DNA of 64,000 bases from Streptomyces rapamycinicus NRRL 5491 (GCF_024298965.1 NZ_CP085193.1:620001-684000); one strand, 5' to 3'. Counted from the stretch's first letter, positions 8,563 through 17,739 are shown. Made by a program: numbers and translations. Notes: a model not told the origin generated them from the letters alone.

Positions 8563-9576
8563 ATGCCCACCCCCCTCCCCCTCATCGCCGTCACCATGGG
8601 CGACGGTGCCGGTATCGGCCCCGAGGTCGTCGTCGCGGCCCTGCTCGACGACGCCGTGCTGACCCGCTGCCGCCCCGTCGTCATCGGTGACGCGCGGCGG
8701 CTGCGCGAGGCCGCCCGCGTCCTCGGCCTGGACTGCGAGATCGCCGCCGTAGACCATCCGCGCGACGCGGAGTTCACCCCCGGCCGCGTCAACGTGGTCG
8801 ACCTCGGACTGCTCCCCGTCGAGCTGCCCTGGGGCAAGCTGTCGCGATTCGCGGGAGACGCCGCGTACGCGTACATCAGGCGCGCCGCCGAACTCGCCGT
8901 GGCGGGCGAGGTGCACGCCATCTGCACCGCACCGCTCAACAAGGAGGCCCTGCACGCCGCGGGCCACCTCTATCCCGGCCACACCGAACTCCTCGCCCAT
9001 CTGACCGGGACCGAGGAGGTCTCGATGATGCTCTCCACCGAGAAGGTGAAGGTCATCCATGTCACCACGCACATCGGCCTGATCGACGCCGTCCACCGCA
9101 TCGAGCCGGGCCTCGTCGAGCGCACCGTGCGCCGCGGCCACGAGGCGATGGTCCGCGCCGGCACCCCGAACCCCGTCATCGGTGTCTGCGGCATCAACCC
9201 GCACGCGGGCGAGAACGGTCTGTTCGGCTACGGCGAGGAGGACGAGAAGATCGTTCCGGCCCTGGAGAAGCTGCGCGCCGACGGCGTCGACGCCCGGGGT
9301 CCGCTCCCCGCCGACACCGCCTTCTTCCTCGCGTCACGCGGCGACTACGACCTGATCGTGGCGATGTACCACGATCAGGGCCACGGCCCGGTCAAGGTCC
9401 TGGGCATCGAGGCGGGTGTCAACCTCACCGTGGGCCTGCCCGTCATCCGTACCTCCGTCGACCACGGCACCGCCTTCGACATCGCCGGAACGGGCACGGC
9501 GGAACCGGGCAGCATGGTCGAGGCGCTGCGCCAGGCGGCCGGGATGGCCACGGTGCCGATCTCCCCGGCGGCCTGA
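8563..9576 (+). CDS. PdxA family 4-phosphohydroxy-acid dehydrogenase/decarboxylase
   Basis: 337 residues and full family length. Motifs are TMGDGAGIGPEVV at the N-terminus, CTAPLNKEALHAAG, the metal-binding His in YPGHTELLAHL, HVTTHIGL, CGINPHAGENGLFG, and MYHDQGHGPVK. PdxA oxidises and decarboxylates 4-phosphohydroxy-L-threonine; PdxA2-type paralogues act on 4-phospho-D-threonate or -erythronate. Actinobacteria normally make vitamin B6 with PdxS/PdxT, and the neighbours are an aldolase, a hydroxyacid dehydrogenase and a carrier. A catabolic PdxA2-like role is therefore more likely than B6 synthesis (inference). I see no DUF1537 kinase in the window. An AGGAG ribosome site precedes the ATG. 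Confidence 0.85.
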   Translation: MPTPLPLIAVTMGDGAGIGPEVVVAALLDDAVLTRCRPVVIGDARRLREAARVLGLDCEIAAVDHPRDAEFTPGRVNVVDLGLLPVELPWGKLSRFAGDAAYAYIRRAAELAVAGEVHAICTAPLNKEALHAAGHLYPGHTELLAHLTGTEEVSMMLSTEKVKVIHVTTHIGLIDAVHRIEPGLVERTVRRGHEAMVRAGTPNPVIGVCGINPHAGENGLFGYGEEDEKIVPALEKLRADGVDARGPLPADTAFFLASRGDYDLIVAMYHDQGHGPVKVLGIEAGVNLTVGLPVIRTSVDHGTAFDIAGTGTAEPGSMVEALRQAAGMATVPISPAA

Positions 9577-9597
9577 CGTGGTTGTCTCCCCCGGTTG

Positions 9598-10335
9598 TCA
9601 GGCTTGCACGGTGGGCCGGACGACGACCTCGCTGATGTCGACGCCGACGGGCTGCTCGATCGCGTAGCCGATCGCGGACGCGATGGCGGAGGGCGGGATG
9701 GCGATCTCGTCGCGCTGCCGGGCAGCCGCCGCCGCTGCCTCGGGACTCGCCCCCTTGCCCACCCCCTCGGTGTTGGTGAACCCGGGCGAGACCAGAGTGA
9801 CGCGCAGATGGGGTCCCGACTCCTGCCGCAGTCCCTCGGTCAGCACCTTCACCGCCGTCTTGGTGGCCGCGTAGACGGCCTGCGGGGATTTCACGACGTA
9901 GGCCGCGGTGGAGGCGATGTTGACGAACTGGCCGGAGCGCTGCCGCCGGAAGACGGGAAGTGCCGCCCCGATACCGTTCAGCAGGCCGGTGATGTGCGTC
10001 GCGACCATCGCGTCCCAGTCGTCCTGGCGCAGTTCGTCGAACGGTGACACCGCCATCGTGCCGGCGTTGGAGACCAGGACATCGAGTCGGCCGAACCGGT
10101 CGACCGCCACGTCCGTCAGCCGCTTGAGGTCCTCGCGGCGCGTCACGTCGATGACGGTCCCGACGGCCGAGCCGCCCCCCGCCGTGATCTGGTCCACCAC
10201 CGCGTGCAACCGGTCCTCCCGCCGGGCCCCGAGCACGAGCCGGGCGCCCCTCTCGGCGAGGTGGGTCGCCGTCGCCGCTCCGATGCCGCTGCTGGCACCT
10301 GTGATCGCTACGACCTTGCCTTCGACACCTGACAT
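9598..10335 (-). CDS. SDR family oxidoreductase
   Basis: 245 residues, classical short-chain dehydrogenase. The cofactor site TGASSGIG is at residues 11-18, NAG appears in LVSNAGTM, and the catalytic Ser-Tyr-Lys is in NIASTAAY and VYAATKTAV. The ATG at 10335 is chosen because GGAAGGA lies eight bases upstream; the frame is open to 10404 without a ribosome site. It is divergent from a TetR gene and shares a palindromic control region with it, the usual arrangement of a TetR repressor and its target. The substrate is not evident. Confidence 0.88.
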   Translation of the reverse strand: MSGVEGKVVAITGASSGIGAATATHLAERGARLVLGARREDRLHAVVDQITAGGGSAVGTVIDVTRREDLKRLTDVAVDRFGRLDVLVSNAGTMAVSPFDELRQDDWDAMVATHITGLLNGIGAALPVFRRQRSGQFVNIASTAAYVVKSPQAVYAATKTAVKVLTEGLRQESGPHLRVTLVSPGFTNTEGVGKGASPEAAAAAARQRDEIAIPPSAIASAIGYAIEQPVGVDISEVVVRPTVQA

Positions 10336-10386
10336 CACCAATGTCCTTCCAAGGGATATGCGCAGGTCAGACCACGACCTACAGTG

Positions 10387-10406
10387 AATTGGGGGCGCCA
10401 CCAATT
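10387..10406. promoter_or_regulatory. Near-perfect 20-base palindrome, likely TetR operator
   Basis: AATTGG and CCAATT arms flank a GGCGCC core; nine of ten base pairs match. It lies 51 bases before the SDR start and 70 bases before the TetR start, well placed to control both. Confidence 0.65.
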
Positions 10407-10476
10407 ACCTCAGACTAAGTGGGCGCGTCCCCGTTTAGCAAGGCGGACGGGATCCGGAGAGGTATGGCGACCGCTG

Positions 10477-11049
10477 ATGGCCGACAGTGCACAACGCCCG
10501 TTGCGAGCTGACGCGCGGCGCAACAGAGACAAGATCCTCGCGGCCGCGGTGCGCGTGTTCGCAGAAGAGGGGCTGGACGCGCACCTGGAACGCATCGCCA
10601 AGGAGGCGGGCGTGGGCAGCGCGACGCTGTACCGGAACTTCGCCACCCGTGAGGCGCTGATCGAGGCGGTCTACCGCAACGAGGTGGCTCAGCTGTGTGA
10701 CGCCGTCCCCGATCTGCTCGACGAGCGGCCGCCCTACGAGGCCCTGCGCACCTGGACACGTCTCTTCCTGGACTACGTCACCGCGAAATTCGGCATGGCC
10801 GACGCCCTGCGTGCCATCGCCGCCGCGGGAAACAACCCCTATGGCCAGAGCCGGGACATGATCCAGGCCGCCATCACCGTCCTGATGGACGCGTGTGCGG
10901 CCGCCGGGACGATTCGCACCGACATCAGCCCCACCGACATGGGTGCCGCCCTCGAAGGCATCGCCCTCACTTCACCCAAGCCCGAACACCGGGAACGGGC
11001 CGAACGCCTGCTCGACCTCACCCTGGACGGTCTGAAGGCCCGTTCGTGA
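10477..11049 (+). CDS. TetR/AcrR family transcriptional regulator
   Basis: 190 residues. The N-terminal helix-turn-helix is clear (DKILAAAVRVFAEEGLDAHL, then IAKEAGVGSATLYRNFATR). The C-terminal ligand domain resembles the SACE_7040-type C-terminal domain (YVTAKFGMADALR, GIRTD-like region TIRTDISPTDMG). The ATG at 10477 is the first good start near the domain; a purine-rich GGAGAGG lies 14 bases upstream, a long spacing. It most likely represses the divergent SDR gene through the 10387 palindrome and is released by a small hydrophobic ligand. Confidence 0.87.
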   Translation: MADSAQRPLRADARRNRDKILAAAVRVFAEEGLDAHLERIAKEAGVGSATLYRNFATREALIEAVYRNEVAQLCDAVPDLLDERPPYEALRTWTRLFLDYVTAKFGMADALRAIAAAGNNPYGQSRDMIQAAITVLMDACAAAGTIRTDISPTDMGAALEGIALTSPKPEHRERAERLLDLTLDGLKARS

Positions 11050-11147
11050 CGCCGTGAGCGGGCCGGGCGCCCCGGGCCGGCCGAACGGCGGGCGCTTCCG
11101 GTCCGGCCACGTCGACGGCCCGGGACCCGGCGTTCAAGACGACGACC

Positions 11148-13534
11148 CTATCGAGCGGCTCCGTCGGAAGTCGACACCGTGTTCTGCCCCGGGGAGGAGC
11201 GGCGCCGGGTGAACCGCGACGGCCGCGACGCCTTCCGGTGCGGGTGCAGTTCGATGGTGAGTGAGGCGGCGGTGAAGACGGAGGAGTAGGTGCCGACCGC
11301 CAGGCCGATCAGCAGGGCGAGGGCGAAGTCGGCGAGGGTGTCGTCGGCGAGGACGGCGAGGGCGGTGAGGATGAAGGCCGCACCCATGCCGGTGTTGACG
11401 GTACGGGGCAGGGTCTGCAGGATCGCCCGGTTGGTCAGGCGGGGAAACGGTGTGGTGCGGTCGCGGCCGAGCAGTTCGCGGACGCGGTCGAAGAGGACGA
11501 CGGAGTCATTGACCGAGTAGCCGATGACGGTCAGCAGGGCGGCCAGGAAGACCCCGTCGATGGGCTTGCCCAGCCAGGCGAAGGCGCCGATGAGGATCAC
11601 CGCGTCATGGGCGAGCGCGACGACGGCCGCCGTCCCGAAGAACCAGCGGAAGCGGACCGCGAGATACAGCAGTTGGGCGCCCAGTGCGAGGGAGAGGGCG
11701 ATGAGCGCGTTGCGACGCAGTTCGTCGCCCATACTGGGGCCGATCAGCTCGTCGCGGACCTTCTTCGTCTCGCCGCCGAGGGCGCTCACGGTTTCGGTGA
11801 CGGTGGCCTCGTCGGAGTTGGTCAGGTTCTCCGCGCGCACCGTGAGCCCGGTGTCGCCGGAGGACTGCACGACCGCGCGGGGGAACCCGGCGTCGGTGAG
11901 GGCGGTGCGGGCCCGGTCGGGGTCGACGGGGGTGCTGGTGGCGTACTCGATCAGGCGGCCGCCGGTGAACTCGATGCCGAAGTCCAGGCCGCGTACGAGG
12001 ATGCCCGACGCGGCCAGGACGGCGAGTGCGGCGGAGGCGGCCAGCCAGCGGCGGGGATGGCGCATCAGGAACGGGTCGCGGCGCAACAGCCGGTCGCGGA
12101 CCCAGCCGGTGCCCGCGATGCCGGTGACGCGGGGCCGGCGGAAGACCGCGGGGCGGCCCACCGCGTACTCGGCGAGCACCCGGCTGATCAGCAGGGCGCT
12201 GACCATCGAGGCGAGGACGCCGATGGCCAGGGTGATGCCGAAGCCGCGCACCGGGCCGGAGGCGAAGGCGAACATGAGGCCCGCGGCGATCAGTGTCGTG
12301 AGGTTGGAGTCGGCGATCGCGCTGAGGGCACCGCGGAACCCGGCCGTCAGTGCCGAGCGGGGGCTGGGGCGGCTGCGGGCCGCGTACTCTTCGCGGGCCC
12401 GTTCGAAGACCAGGACGTTGGCGTCCACGGCCATGCCGATCGCCAGGACGAATCCGGCGAGGCCCGGCAGGGTCAATGTGGCGCCGAGCGCGGCCAGGGC
12501 GGCGTAGGAGATGAGGCCGTAGCAGGCCAGGGCCGCGGTCGCGAGCAGGCCCAGGAGCCGGTAGACGGCGATGATGAACAGCGCGGTCAGGGCGGTGCCG
12601 ATGACGGCGGCCAGGCCGCGGCCTCGATCGCCGCGTCGCCGAGCGTGGCGCCGATGGTGCGCTGTTCGACGGTCTCGACCGGTACGGGCAGGGCGCCGCC
12701 GGAGATGAGCAGGGCCAGTTCGCGGGCTTCGGTGTCGTCGAAGGACCCGGTGATCTGGGTGGTGCCGCCCGGGATGCCGGTCCCGCACGGTACGGAGGGG
12801 TCGACCTGCGGCGCGGAGATGATCTTGTTGTCGAGGACGATGGCGACCCGGCGCTGCGGATCGCCGGCCGGATGACAGGCGGCCCGTGCGGTGACCTGCC
12901 GCCATCGGTCCTGACCGGTCTTGGAGAAGTCGACCGTGACATGCCAGCCGGCACCGCCCTGCTGGTCGAAGCGGGCGTCGGCGCCCTCGACGTCCCGTCC
13001 GGTCAGATCGGCGGCACGCAGTCGCAGGGGCTGTCCGGACTCGTCCGGCAGCACGCGCCCTTCGGCCGGATCGGCCGGCGGGGAGGTGGCGCCGTCGGCG
13101 GTCCCGGCCGGGCCGAGGACCGCGTGGACGGTGAGCTGCGCGGTGCGGCCCAGCACATCGGCGGCCTTCTTCGGGTCGGACACGCCGGGCAGCTCGACGA
13201 GGATGCGGTGGTCGCCGGAGCGGACGAGGGTCGGTTCGGCGACGCCGAGCGCGTCGATGCGGCCACGCAGCACCTCCACGGTGCGGTCGGTGGCCGCGGA
13301 GTCGGCGTCGGCGGTGGGGGTGGAGCGGGTTTCCAGCATGATCTGGGTGCCGCCGCGCAGATCGAGGCCGAGACGGACCGGTGTGGTGAGGGCGATGGCC
13401 AGCGATCCGGCGATCACGGCGAGGGCGAGCAGCGCACGCATACGCAGGGATTTCCGATGCGCATTCCGCTGGTTCCGGCTATTCCGCTGGTTCCGGCTAT
13501 TCCGCTTGTTCCATTGATCGCGGCGTTTCAACAC
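11148..13534 (-). pseudogene. secDF: Fused SecDF translocase subunit, interrupted by a frameshift
   Basis: The SecD half reads from about 13534 to 12620: DLRGGTQIMLETR, the P1 domain, then GGALPVPVETVEQRTIGATLG. It should continue into the SecD membrane segments, but that frame ends at 12587. The continuation (GLAAVIGTALTALFIIAVYR, GMAVDANVLVFERA, then the SecF half with GLDFGIEFTGGRL and VIGYSVNDSVVLFDRVRE) is in the -1 frame and ends at 11148. The switch falls at about 12612-12625 and is explained by one missing base. SecDF uses proton flow to pull exported proteins out of SecYEG. Streptomyces carry a separate secD and secF pair, and this fused copy corresponds to the SCO6160 type, so loss could be tolerated. 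A sequencing error is the main alternative. GTG at 13534 or TTG at 13531 follows a GGAGG site. Confidence 0.75.
13463..13512 (-). repeat. Tandem 18-base repeat in the SecD N-terminus
   Basis: The unit ATTCCGCTGGTTCCGGCT occurs twice exactly (13463-13480, 13481-13498) and then partially. It encodes an Asn/Arg-rich repeat (SRNQRN) in the cytoplasmic tail before the first membrane segment of SecD, so copy-number change would alter only that tail. Confidence 0.7.
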
Positions 13535-13603
13535 GAGCCTCCGGCAGGCACGTCGCGGCGGCGGCACGCGCGGCCGCGACGGGAGAAAGGGTGATGGGTG
13601 GCG

Positions 13604-14029
13604 TCAGGTACCTGCGGCCGCCGGAGGGGCCCGGCCGCGGTCGTGGGCCGATCGGCCGGGAGAGACGGGTACGCACGCGGAGGGCGCTGAACCACGGGTG
13701 CCGAAAGCCGGGTCGGCATCCGCGTCGCGGGGGTCGGTGGCGTGGTGATCCGGTGGGCACGGGCGCTCACCGAGGTGGTCGTGGCGGACCCTGGCCTGGG
13801 CCGCGCACCCGGCGGCACACGGGTCATCCGCGCGGGGACCGGTGTCCGGGCGCTCGGCGCCCGTGGCCGCCGGGGCAGGATTGGCCGCCGAGGCCGGATG
13901 GGGCACCGGGCCGGAAGCGGCGAGCGGGGCATCGGCGGGAACCAGCGCCAGCAGGACGGCGAGGAGCGCGATGAGCGTTCCCGCGAGCCGGTGACCGGTG
14001 GCCGGGATGGTGCGGGGTGCTGGGCGCAT
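13604..14029 (-). CDS. Small secreted or membrane-anchored hypothetical protein
   Basis: 141 residues, unrecognised. The N-terminus has basic residues followed by a hydrophobic run (LAGTLIALLAVLLALV) ending in ADAPLAASG, which looks like a signal peptide. The rest is low complexity, rich in Ala, Pro, Asp and His, with two close Cys residues (PCAAGCAA) and a third and fourth further on. GAAAGGGA lies upstream of the ATG. It sits just ahead of secDF on the same strand and is probably in its operon. GC-rich low-complexity ORFs can be spurious, so confidence is moderate. Confidence 0.5.
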   Translation of the reverse strand: MRPAPRTIPATGHRLAGTLIALLAVLLALVPADAPLAASGPVPHPASAANPAPAATGAERPDTGPRADDPCAAGCAAQARVRHDHLGERPCPPDHHATDPRDADADPAFGTRGSAPSACVPVSPGRSAHDRGRAPPAAAGT

Positions 14030-14104
14030 GCACCGTCCCTTTCCTGCTGGGTGCTCGGTTTCCCGCCTGGTGCTCGACGCGGGCTGGTCAGGGGCGGGCG
14101 GGCG

Positions 14105-14836
14105 TCAGGGCTCGATGAGACCGGCGCGGATGGCGTAGCGGGTCAGCTCCAGCCGGTCGTGCAGACCGAGTTTGTGCAGGAGGTTGGCCCGGTGACGGTG
14201 CACGGTCTTGACGCTGATGAACAGGATCTCGGCGATCTCCTTGGAGGAGTGCCCTTCGGCGACGAGTTTGAGGACTTCCTCCTCGCGGGGGGTGAGGAGC
14301 TGGTCGGGGTCTTCCTCGCCGTGGCGGACGCGGTCCAGGTAGTTGCGGATGAGGGCGGTGACCGCGCCGGGGTAGAGGAACGGCTCGTTGCGCATCGCGG
14401 CGCGGCAGGCGGCGACCAGATCGCGGTCGGCGACCGACTTCAGCACATAGCCACAGGCCCCGGCCTTGAGCGCCTGGAACAGGTACTGCTCGTTGTCGTG
14501 CATCGTCAGCATCAGGACGCGCAGGCCCGGTTTGAGCGCCACCAGCTCGCGGGTGGCCTGGAGGCCGGTCAGGCGCGGCATGGCGATGTCGAGCACGGCC
14601 AGGTCGATCTCCTGGTTCCGGGCCGCTTCGATGGCCTCGGCGCCGTCCCCGGCCTCGGCGACGACCTCCAGATCGGGTTCCCGGTCGAGGATCAGGCGTA
14701 CGCCGCGGCGTACGAGGGCGTGGTCGTCGGCGAGCAGGATGCGGATCGGCGTCGCGTTCGTGGGAGAGGCCAAGGGAGAGGCCGTGGGACACGGTGTCGA
14801 GGCCGTGCTGGGCCCGGGCGGGGTCGGATCGGGCAT
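14105..14836 (-). CDS. NarL/LuxR-type response regulator
   Basis: 243 residues. After a 28-residue Pro/Ser/Thr-rich leader comes a receiver domain (RILLADDHALVRRGV, phospho-acceptor Asp in AVLDIAMPRLTG, MLTMHDNE, conserved Lys in YVLKSV). The C-terminus is a GerE helix-turn-helix (LTPREEEVLKLVAEGHSSKE, VKTVHRHRANL). It starts two bases after the stop of the sensor kinase, so the pair is co-translated. The block's synteny with SCO6162/SCO6163 and the nearby Rv1733c-type gene suggest a stress or hypoxia-type role, but no target sites were confirmed. Confidence 0.92.
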   Translation of the reverse strand: MPDPTPPGPSTASTPCPTASPLASPTNATPIRILLADDHALVRRGVRLILDREPDLEVVAEAGDGAEAIEAARNQEIDLAVLDIAMPRLTGLQATRELVALKPGLRVLMLTMHDNEQYLFQALKAGACGYVLKSVADRDLVAACRAAMRNEPFLYPGAVTALIRNYLDRVRHGEEDPDQLLTPREEEVLKLVAEGHSSKEIAEILFISVKTVHRHRANLLHKLGLHDRLELTRYAIRAGLIEP

Positions 14837-14838
14837 GG

Positions 14839-15801
14839 TCAGAGCTGCTTCCTGGGAGCGGGTGTGATGAGGCGGATCCGGGTGCCGGTGCCGGGCGTCG
14901 AGGTGATGTCCAGGGTGGCCCCGGCGAGCAGGGCCCGTTCGCGCATGCCGCGGATCCCGGCGCCTTCGCAGGCGGCCTCGATACCGCGGCCGTCGTCGGC
15001 GATCTCCAGCACCACCGCCTCGCCGACGCGGTGCAGGCTCACCTCGACCTGCCGCGCGTCCGCATGGCGGGCCGCGTTGGTCAGGCTCTCCTGAGCCACC
15101 CGGTACAGCACGAGCTCGCTCTCCTGGTCGAGGGTGGGCAGGTCGGCGTCGAGGCGGCGCACGACACGCAGCCCGGTGTGGGTGGCGAAGTCCTGCGTGA
15201 GCGAGGTCAGCGCGCTGACCAGGCCCAGGTCGTCCAGGACGCCGGGCCGCAGGCGGCGCACCAGGCGGCGGACCTCGTCCAGGCTCTCCCGGGTGATCTC
15301 CTGGGCCTGCTGGAGGTCCTCGCGCAGCGGCTCGGGGGCGTCGTCCGCGGCACGCTTGAGCACCAGCAGGATCGCGGTCATGCTCTGCCCGACCTCGTCG
15401 TGCAGTTCCTGGGCGATGCGGCGCCGCTCGGCCTCCTGAGCGAGCAGCGCCCGGGCGCTGGACGTGGCGCGTTCGTGCTCCAGCCGGTCGAGCATGGCGT
15501 TGAAGGTGCGGATCAGCTCGGACACCTCGCTACCGCCGCCGGCGCCGGGCACGGGCAGCCGCTGGCCCGGGCGCAGCAGGTCGACGGTGGTCATCAGCCT
15601 GGTCAGCCGGTCCAGCGGGGCCAGGCCCCAGCGCAGCAGGGTGCCGTTCGCGACCAGCATGACGGCGAGACCGCCGACCAGGATGATCGCCTCGGTCAGC
15701 AGCACCGGTACGGAGACGGTCACCGGCGCCCACAGCAGCAGCGCCGTGGCGGTGCCCAGCACCAGGGCGTTGAGTCCGAAGATCCGCCAGAACAGCGACA
15801 C
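14839..15801 (-). CDS. Sensor histidine kinase (HisKA_3 type)
   Basis: 320 residues from the GTG at 15801, which has GGAGG ten bases upstream; an alternative ATG lies at 15858. Two hydrophobic segments occupy about residues 5-26 and 30-50 with almost no extracytoplasmic loop. They are followed by a HAMP-like region, the HisKA_3 dimerisation helix with phospho-acceptor His in RRIAQELHDEVGQ, and an HATPase domain (N-box QESLTNAARHA, G1 DDGRGIE, G2 GIRGMRERA). Lack of a large sensor domain suggests it senses a membrane or redox state. The cognate regulator is the next gene. Confidence 0.9.
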   Translation of the reverse strand: MSLFWRIFGLNALVLGTATALLLWAPVTVSVPVLLTEAIILVGGLAVMLVANGTLLRWGLAPLDRLTRLMTTVDLLRPGQRLPVPGAGGGSEVSELIRTFNAMLDRLEHERATSSARALLAQEAERRRIAQELHDEVGQSMTAILLVLKRAADDAPEPLREDLQQAQEITRESLDEVRRLVRRLRPGVLDDLGLVSALTSLTQDFATHTGLRVVRRLDADLPTLDQESELVLYRVAQESLTNAARHADARQVEVSLHRVGEAVVLEIADDGRGIEAACEGAGIRGMRERALLAGATLDITSTPGTGTRIRLITPAPRKQL

Positions 15802-16176
15802 CGGGGAAACTCCTCCTTCCGCGCTCCGCGGGTGATCATCTCTACTGTCGCTCATCATCCCCGGGCGGAGCCGCGACGACTGATCACGACCGAGCCTGAC
15901 ACAGCCTGCCTCCCGCACCGCGCGCGGTCGATGGGGTCCGTCCCCCATATCCGGGGTCATCGGGTACCCATGCGCCGTTCCCCGCCATAGCCCCGTGGTC
16001 ACCGCTGTCCCGGGCAAATGGGGTCCGCGCCCGATGGGCTTCCGACGCCGAGTCGAGCAGAGTCGAAGAAGATCGAGCCGTCCGGTACGGCCGGTGCTCG
16101 CGGTCGTGGAGACCGCGGCCGGCGTAACCGGGCGGCCGCTGCTGCGCGTAGCGCGCTTTGGAGAAAGGACCTCACC
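15802..16176. promoter_or_regulatory. Divergent intergenic region between sensor kinase and DksA-like gene
   Basis: 375 bases without a supported gene. It must hold promoters for both directions. A GGGTACCC palindrome lies at 15962-15969 and an imperfect CCCCC/GGGG dyad around 15943-15957. Neither could be matched to a known box by eye. Confidence 0.35.
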
Positions 16177-16506
16177 GTGCCGCTCGACACCGCCCAGACC
16201 GGTCCCCGCCCCGGCCGGCTGACCTCTCATGAGGCCCGCCAGCGCCTGGAACACGCCCGCAACAGCCGCCTGGCCCAGCTGCGCGCCCTCGACGAGGGCG
16301 TGCAGAGCACGGACGCGCATCTGGTGTCCGCACAGACGGAGGCGATCCAGCGGGTCCTCACCGAGATCGACGAGGCATTCGCCCGCGTCGACGACGGCGT
16401 CTACGGCACCTGCCAGGGCTGCGCCAAGCCCGTCCCCGCCGAACGCCTGGAGATCCTCCCCTACACCCGGTACTGCGTCGCCTGCCAGGGCCGCGCCACC
16501 GCCTGA
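16177..16506 (+). CDS. TraR/DksA family zinc-finger protein
   Basis: 109 residues from a GTG with GAAAGGA seven bases upstream. An N-terminal coiled-coil region (EARQRLEHARNSRLAQLRAL) precedes a C4 zinc finger of DksA type: CQGC, 17 residues, CVAC. DksA-family proteins enter the RNA polymerase secondary channel and modulate initiation, often with ppGpp. Here the coiled-coil is short, nearer TraR/YbiI length than DksA. It is followed by a second, related gene, matching the SCO6164/SCO6165 pair as I remember it. Confidence 0.85.
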   Translation: MPLDTAQTGPRPGRLTSHEARQRLEHARNSRLAQLRALDEGVQSTDAHLVSAQTEAIQRVLTEIDEAFARVDDGVYGTCQGCAKPVPAERLEILPYTRYCVACQGRATA

Positions 16507-16558
16507 CCCGCCCCATCCGACCCGTCTTCGTCTCCGCCCTGCTCAAAGGGGTGAAGTG

Positions 16559-16924
16559 GTGAACCACCAGACCATCGGCAGCTCTGCCACGCACCTGTCG
16601 CCCGAGGATCTTGCCGCGCTGCGGGAGAGCCTCCATGAACAGCGCCTGTTCCGCCAGGAACAACTGCGGCAGATCGCCGCGCCGCCCCGCGCCGAGGACC
16701 TGCTCCGGCGCCGCTCCGCGGCACAGGCCGAAGTGCACGTCAAAGTCGCCGCCTCCGCGCGCATGGTCCTCGCCGACGTGGAGGCGGCGCTGCGGCGCAT
16801 GGCCGAGGGCCGCTACGGCAGCTGCCACCTGTGCCATCGCCCGGTCGAACGCGAACGACTGATGATCGTTCCGCAGGCCCGCTACTGCGCACGGTGCCAG
16901 CAGGTGCGGGAGGCCGGACGATGA
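16559..16924 (+). CDS. Second TraR/DksA family zinc-finger protein
   Basis: 121 residues; GTG at 16559 (or 16556) behind an AAGGGG ribosome site. It has a longer helical N-terminal part (LHEQRLFRQEQLRQ, SARMVLADVEAALRRM) and a zinc finger CHLC...CARC that matches the first gene's finger (GRYGSCHLC against GVYGTCQGC). It probably arose by duplication and acts on RNA polymerase. Its stop overlaps the start of the MreB-like gene by 4 bases (ATGA), so an actin-like protein and a polymerase factor are translationally coupled. Confidence 0.83.
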   Translation: MNHQTIGSSATHLSPEDLAALRESLHEQRLFRQEQLRQIAAPPRAEDLLRRRSAAQAEVHVKVAASARMVLADVEAALRRMAEGRYGSCHLCHRPVERERLMIVPQARYCARCQQVREAGR

Positions 16925-17739
16925 CCGTCCTCCGCCGCTTCCGGACCGGCTCCCCCGCCGGGCACCGGCACCGGCCCTGGCCGTCGTGCCGGCACTGCTG
17001 CGGCCTCGCCCTCGACCTGGGCAGCGCCCGCACCCGCGCCTGGGTCGCCGGCCGCGGCCTGATCCTCGACGTACCCACCGTCACCTTCCCCGGCGCCGGG
17101 GCGGTGTACCCGATCCAGCGCGGCGCCATCGTCGACGTTCCGGGAACGGCCCGGATGCTCGACCGGCTGCTCAGCCATCGCCTGCCCCGCCTCACCCGCC
17201 CGCTGGTGGTGGTCACCGCGCCCGTGCTGGACGGCCCCGCCTACCGGGAACGGGCCCGCACCGCCGTGGAGGTGCTGCGCCCGCGTGCGGTCCTGACCGT
17301 CCCCACCGCACGCGCCATCGCCCTGGCCGCGGGCGCCGACCTCGCCCTGCCGCTGCTCGTGGTGGACATCGGCGCCCACCTCACCGAAGTGGTCCTCCTC
17401 CTCGACGGCCTCGTCTTCGACGCCCGCCGCACCGCCCTGGGCACCGCCGACCTCGCCGGTGCCGGCGCCACGGCGGAGATCAGCGAAGCCATCACCACCA
17501 TGATCACCTCAATGCTCCGGCAGGACCGCACGTCCCTCACCGCCGAGGCCCTGACCCGGGGAGCCCTGCTGGCCGGGGGCGGCGCCCTGCGCCCCGACCT
17601 CACTCGCCGGCTCATCGGCGGTACGCACGCGCCGCTGCGGGCGGTTCCCGCACCGCACACCGCGGCGATCCGCGGCGCCGTCAAGTTCCTTCAGGCCGCG
17701 CACGGACATCCGTCGGCCAGTGGTACGTCCCCGCCCTGA
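16921..17739 (+). CDS. Short MreB/actin-like ATPase
   Basis: 272 residues against about 340 for MreB. The phosphate-1 loop LALDLGSARTRAWV, VPTVTFPG, GAIVDVPGTARMLDRLL and the phosphate-2 region LVVDIGAHLTEVVLL align with MreB landmarks. In MreB the second loop is DIGGGTTEV, so the Gly pair is replaced by Ala-His. The length deficit fits loss of subdomains IB and IIB, as described for S. coelicolor SCO6166. It may bind nucleotide weakly and not polymerise normally (inference). It is coupled to the upstream zinc-finger gene by ATGA. Confidence 0.75.
   Translation: MTVLRRFRTGSPAGHRHRPWPSCRHCCGLALDLGSARTRAWVAGRGLILDVPTVTFPGAGAVYPIQRGAIVDVPGTARMLDRLLSHRLPRLTRPLVVVTAPVLDGPAYRERARTAVEVLRPRAVLTVPTARAIALAAGADLALPLLVVDIGAHLTEVVLLLDGLVFDARRTALGTADLAGAGATAEISEAITTMITSMLRQDRTSLTAEALTRGALLAGGGALRPDLTRRLIGGTHAPLRAVPAPHTAAIRGAVKFLQAAHGHPSASGTSPP

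Noticed and set aside
8563..9576. Vitamin B6 biosynthetic PdxA
   Set aside because: Streptomyces use PdxS/PdxT; the neighbours are catabolic.
12605..12630. Programmed -1 frameshift joining SecD and SecF
   Set aside because: No slippery X-XXY-YYZ heptamer and no clear downstream pseudoknot by eye; a plain indel is simpler.
11605..12954. Long overlapping frames opposite or out of phase with secDF
   Set aside because: Arg/Pro-rich shadow translations of GC-rich coding DNA with no domain; the SecD and SecF frames explain the interval.
15930..16020. DosR-type hypoxia boxes between sensor kinase and DksA-like genes
   Set aside because: Only loose CCC/GGG dyads; none fits the known 18-20-base consensus well enough.
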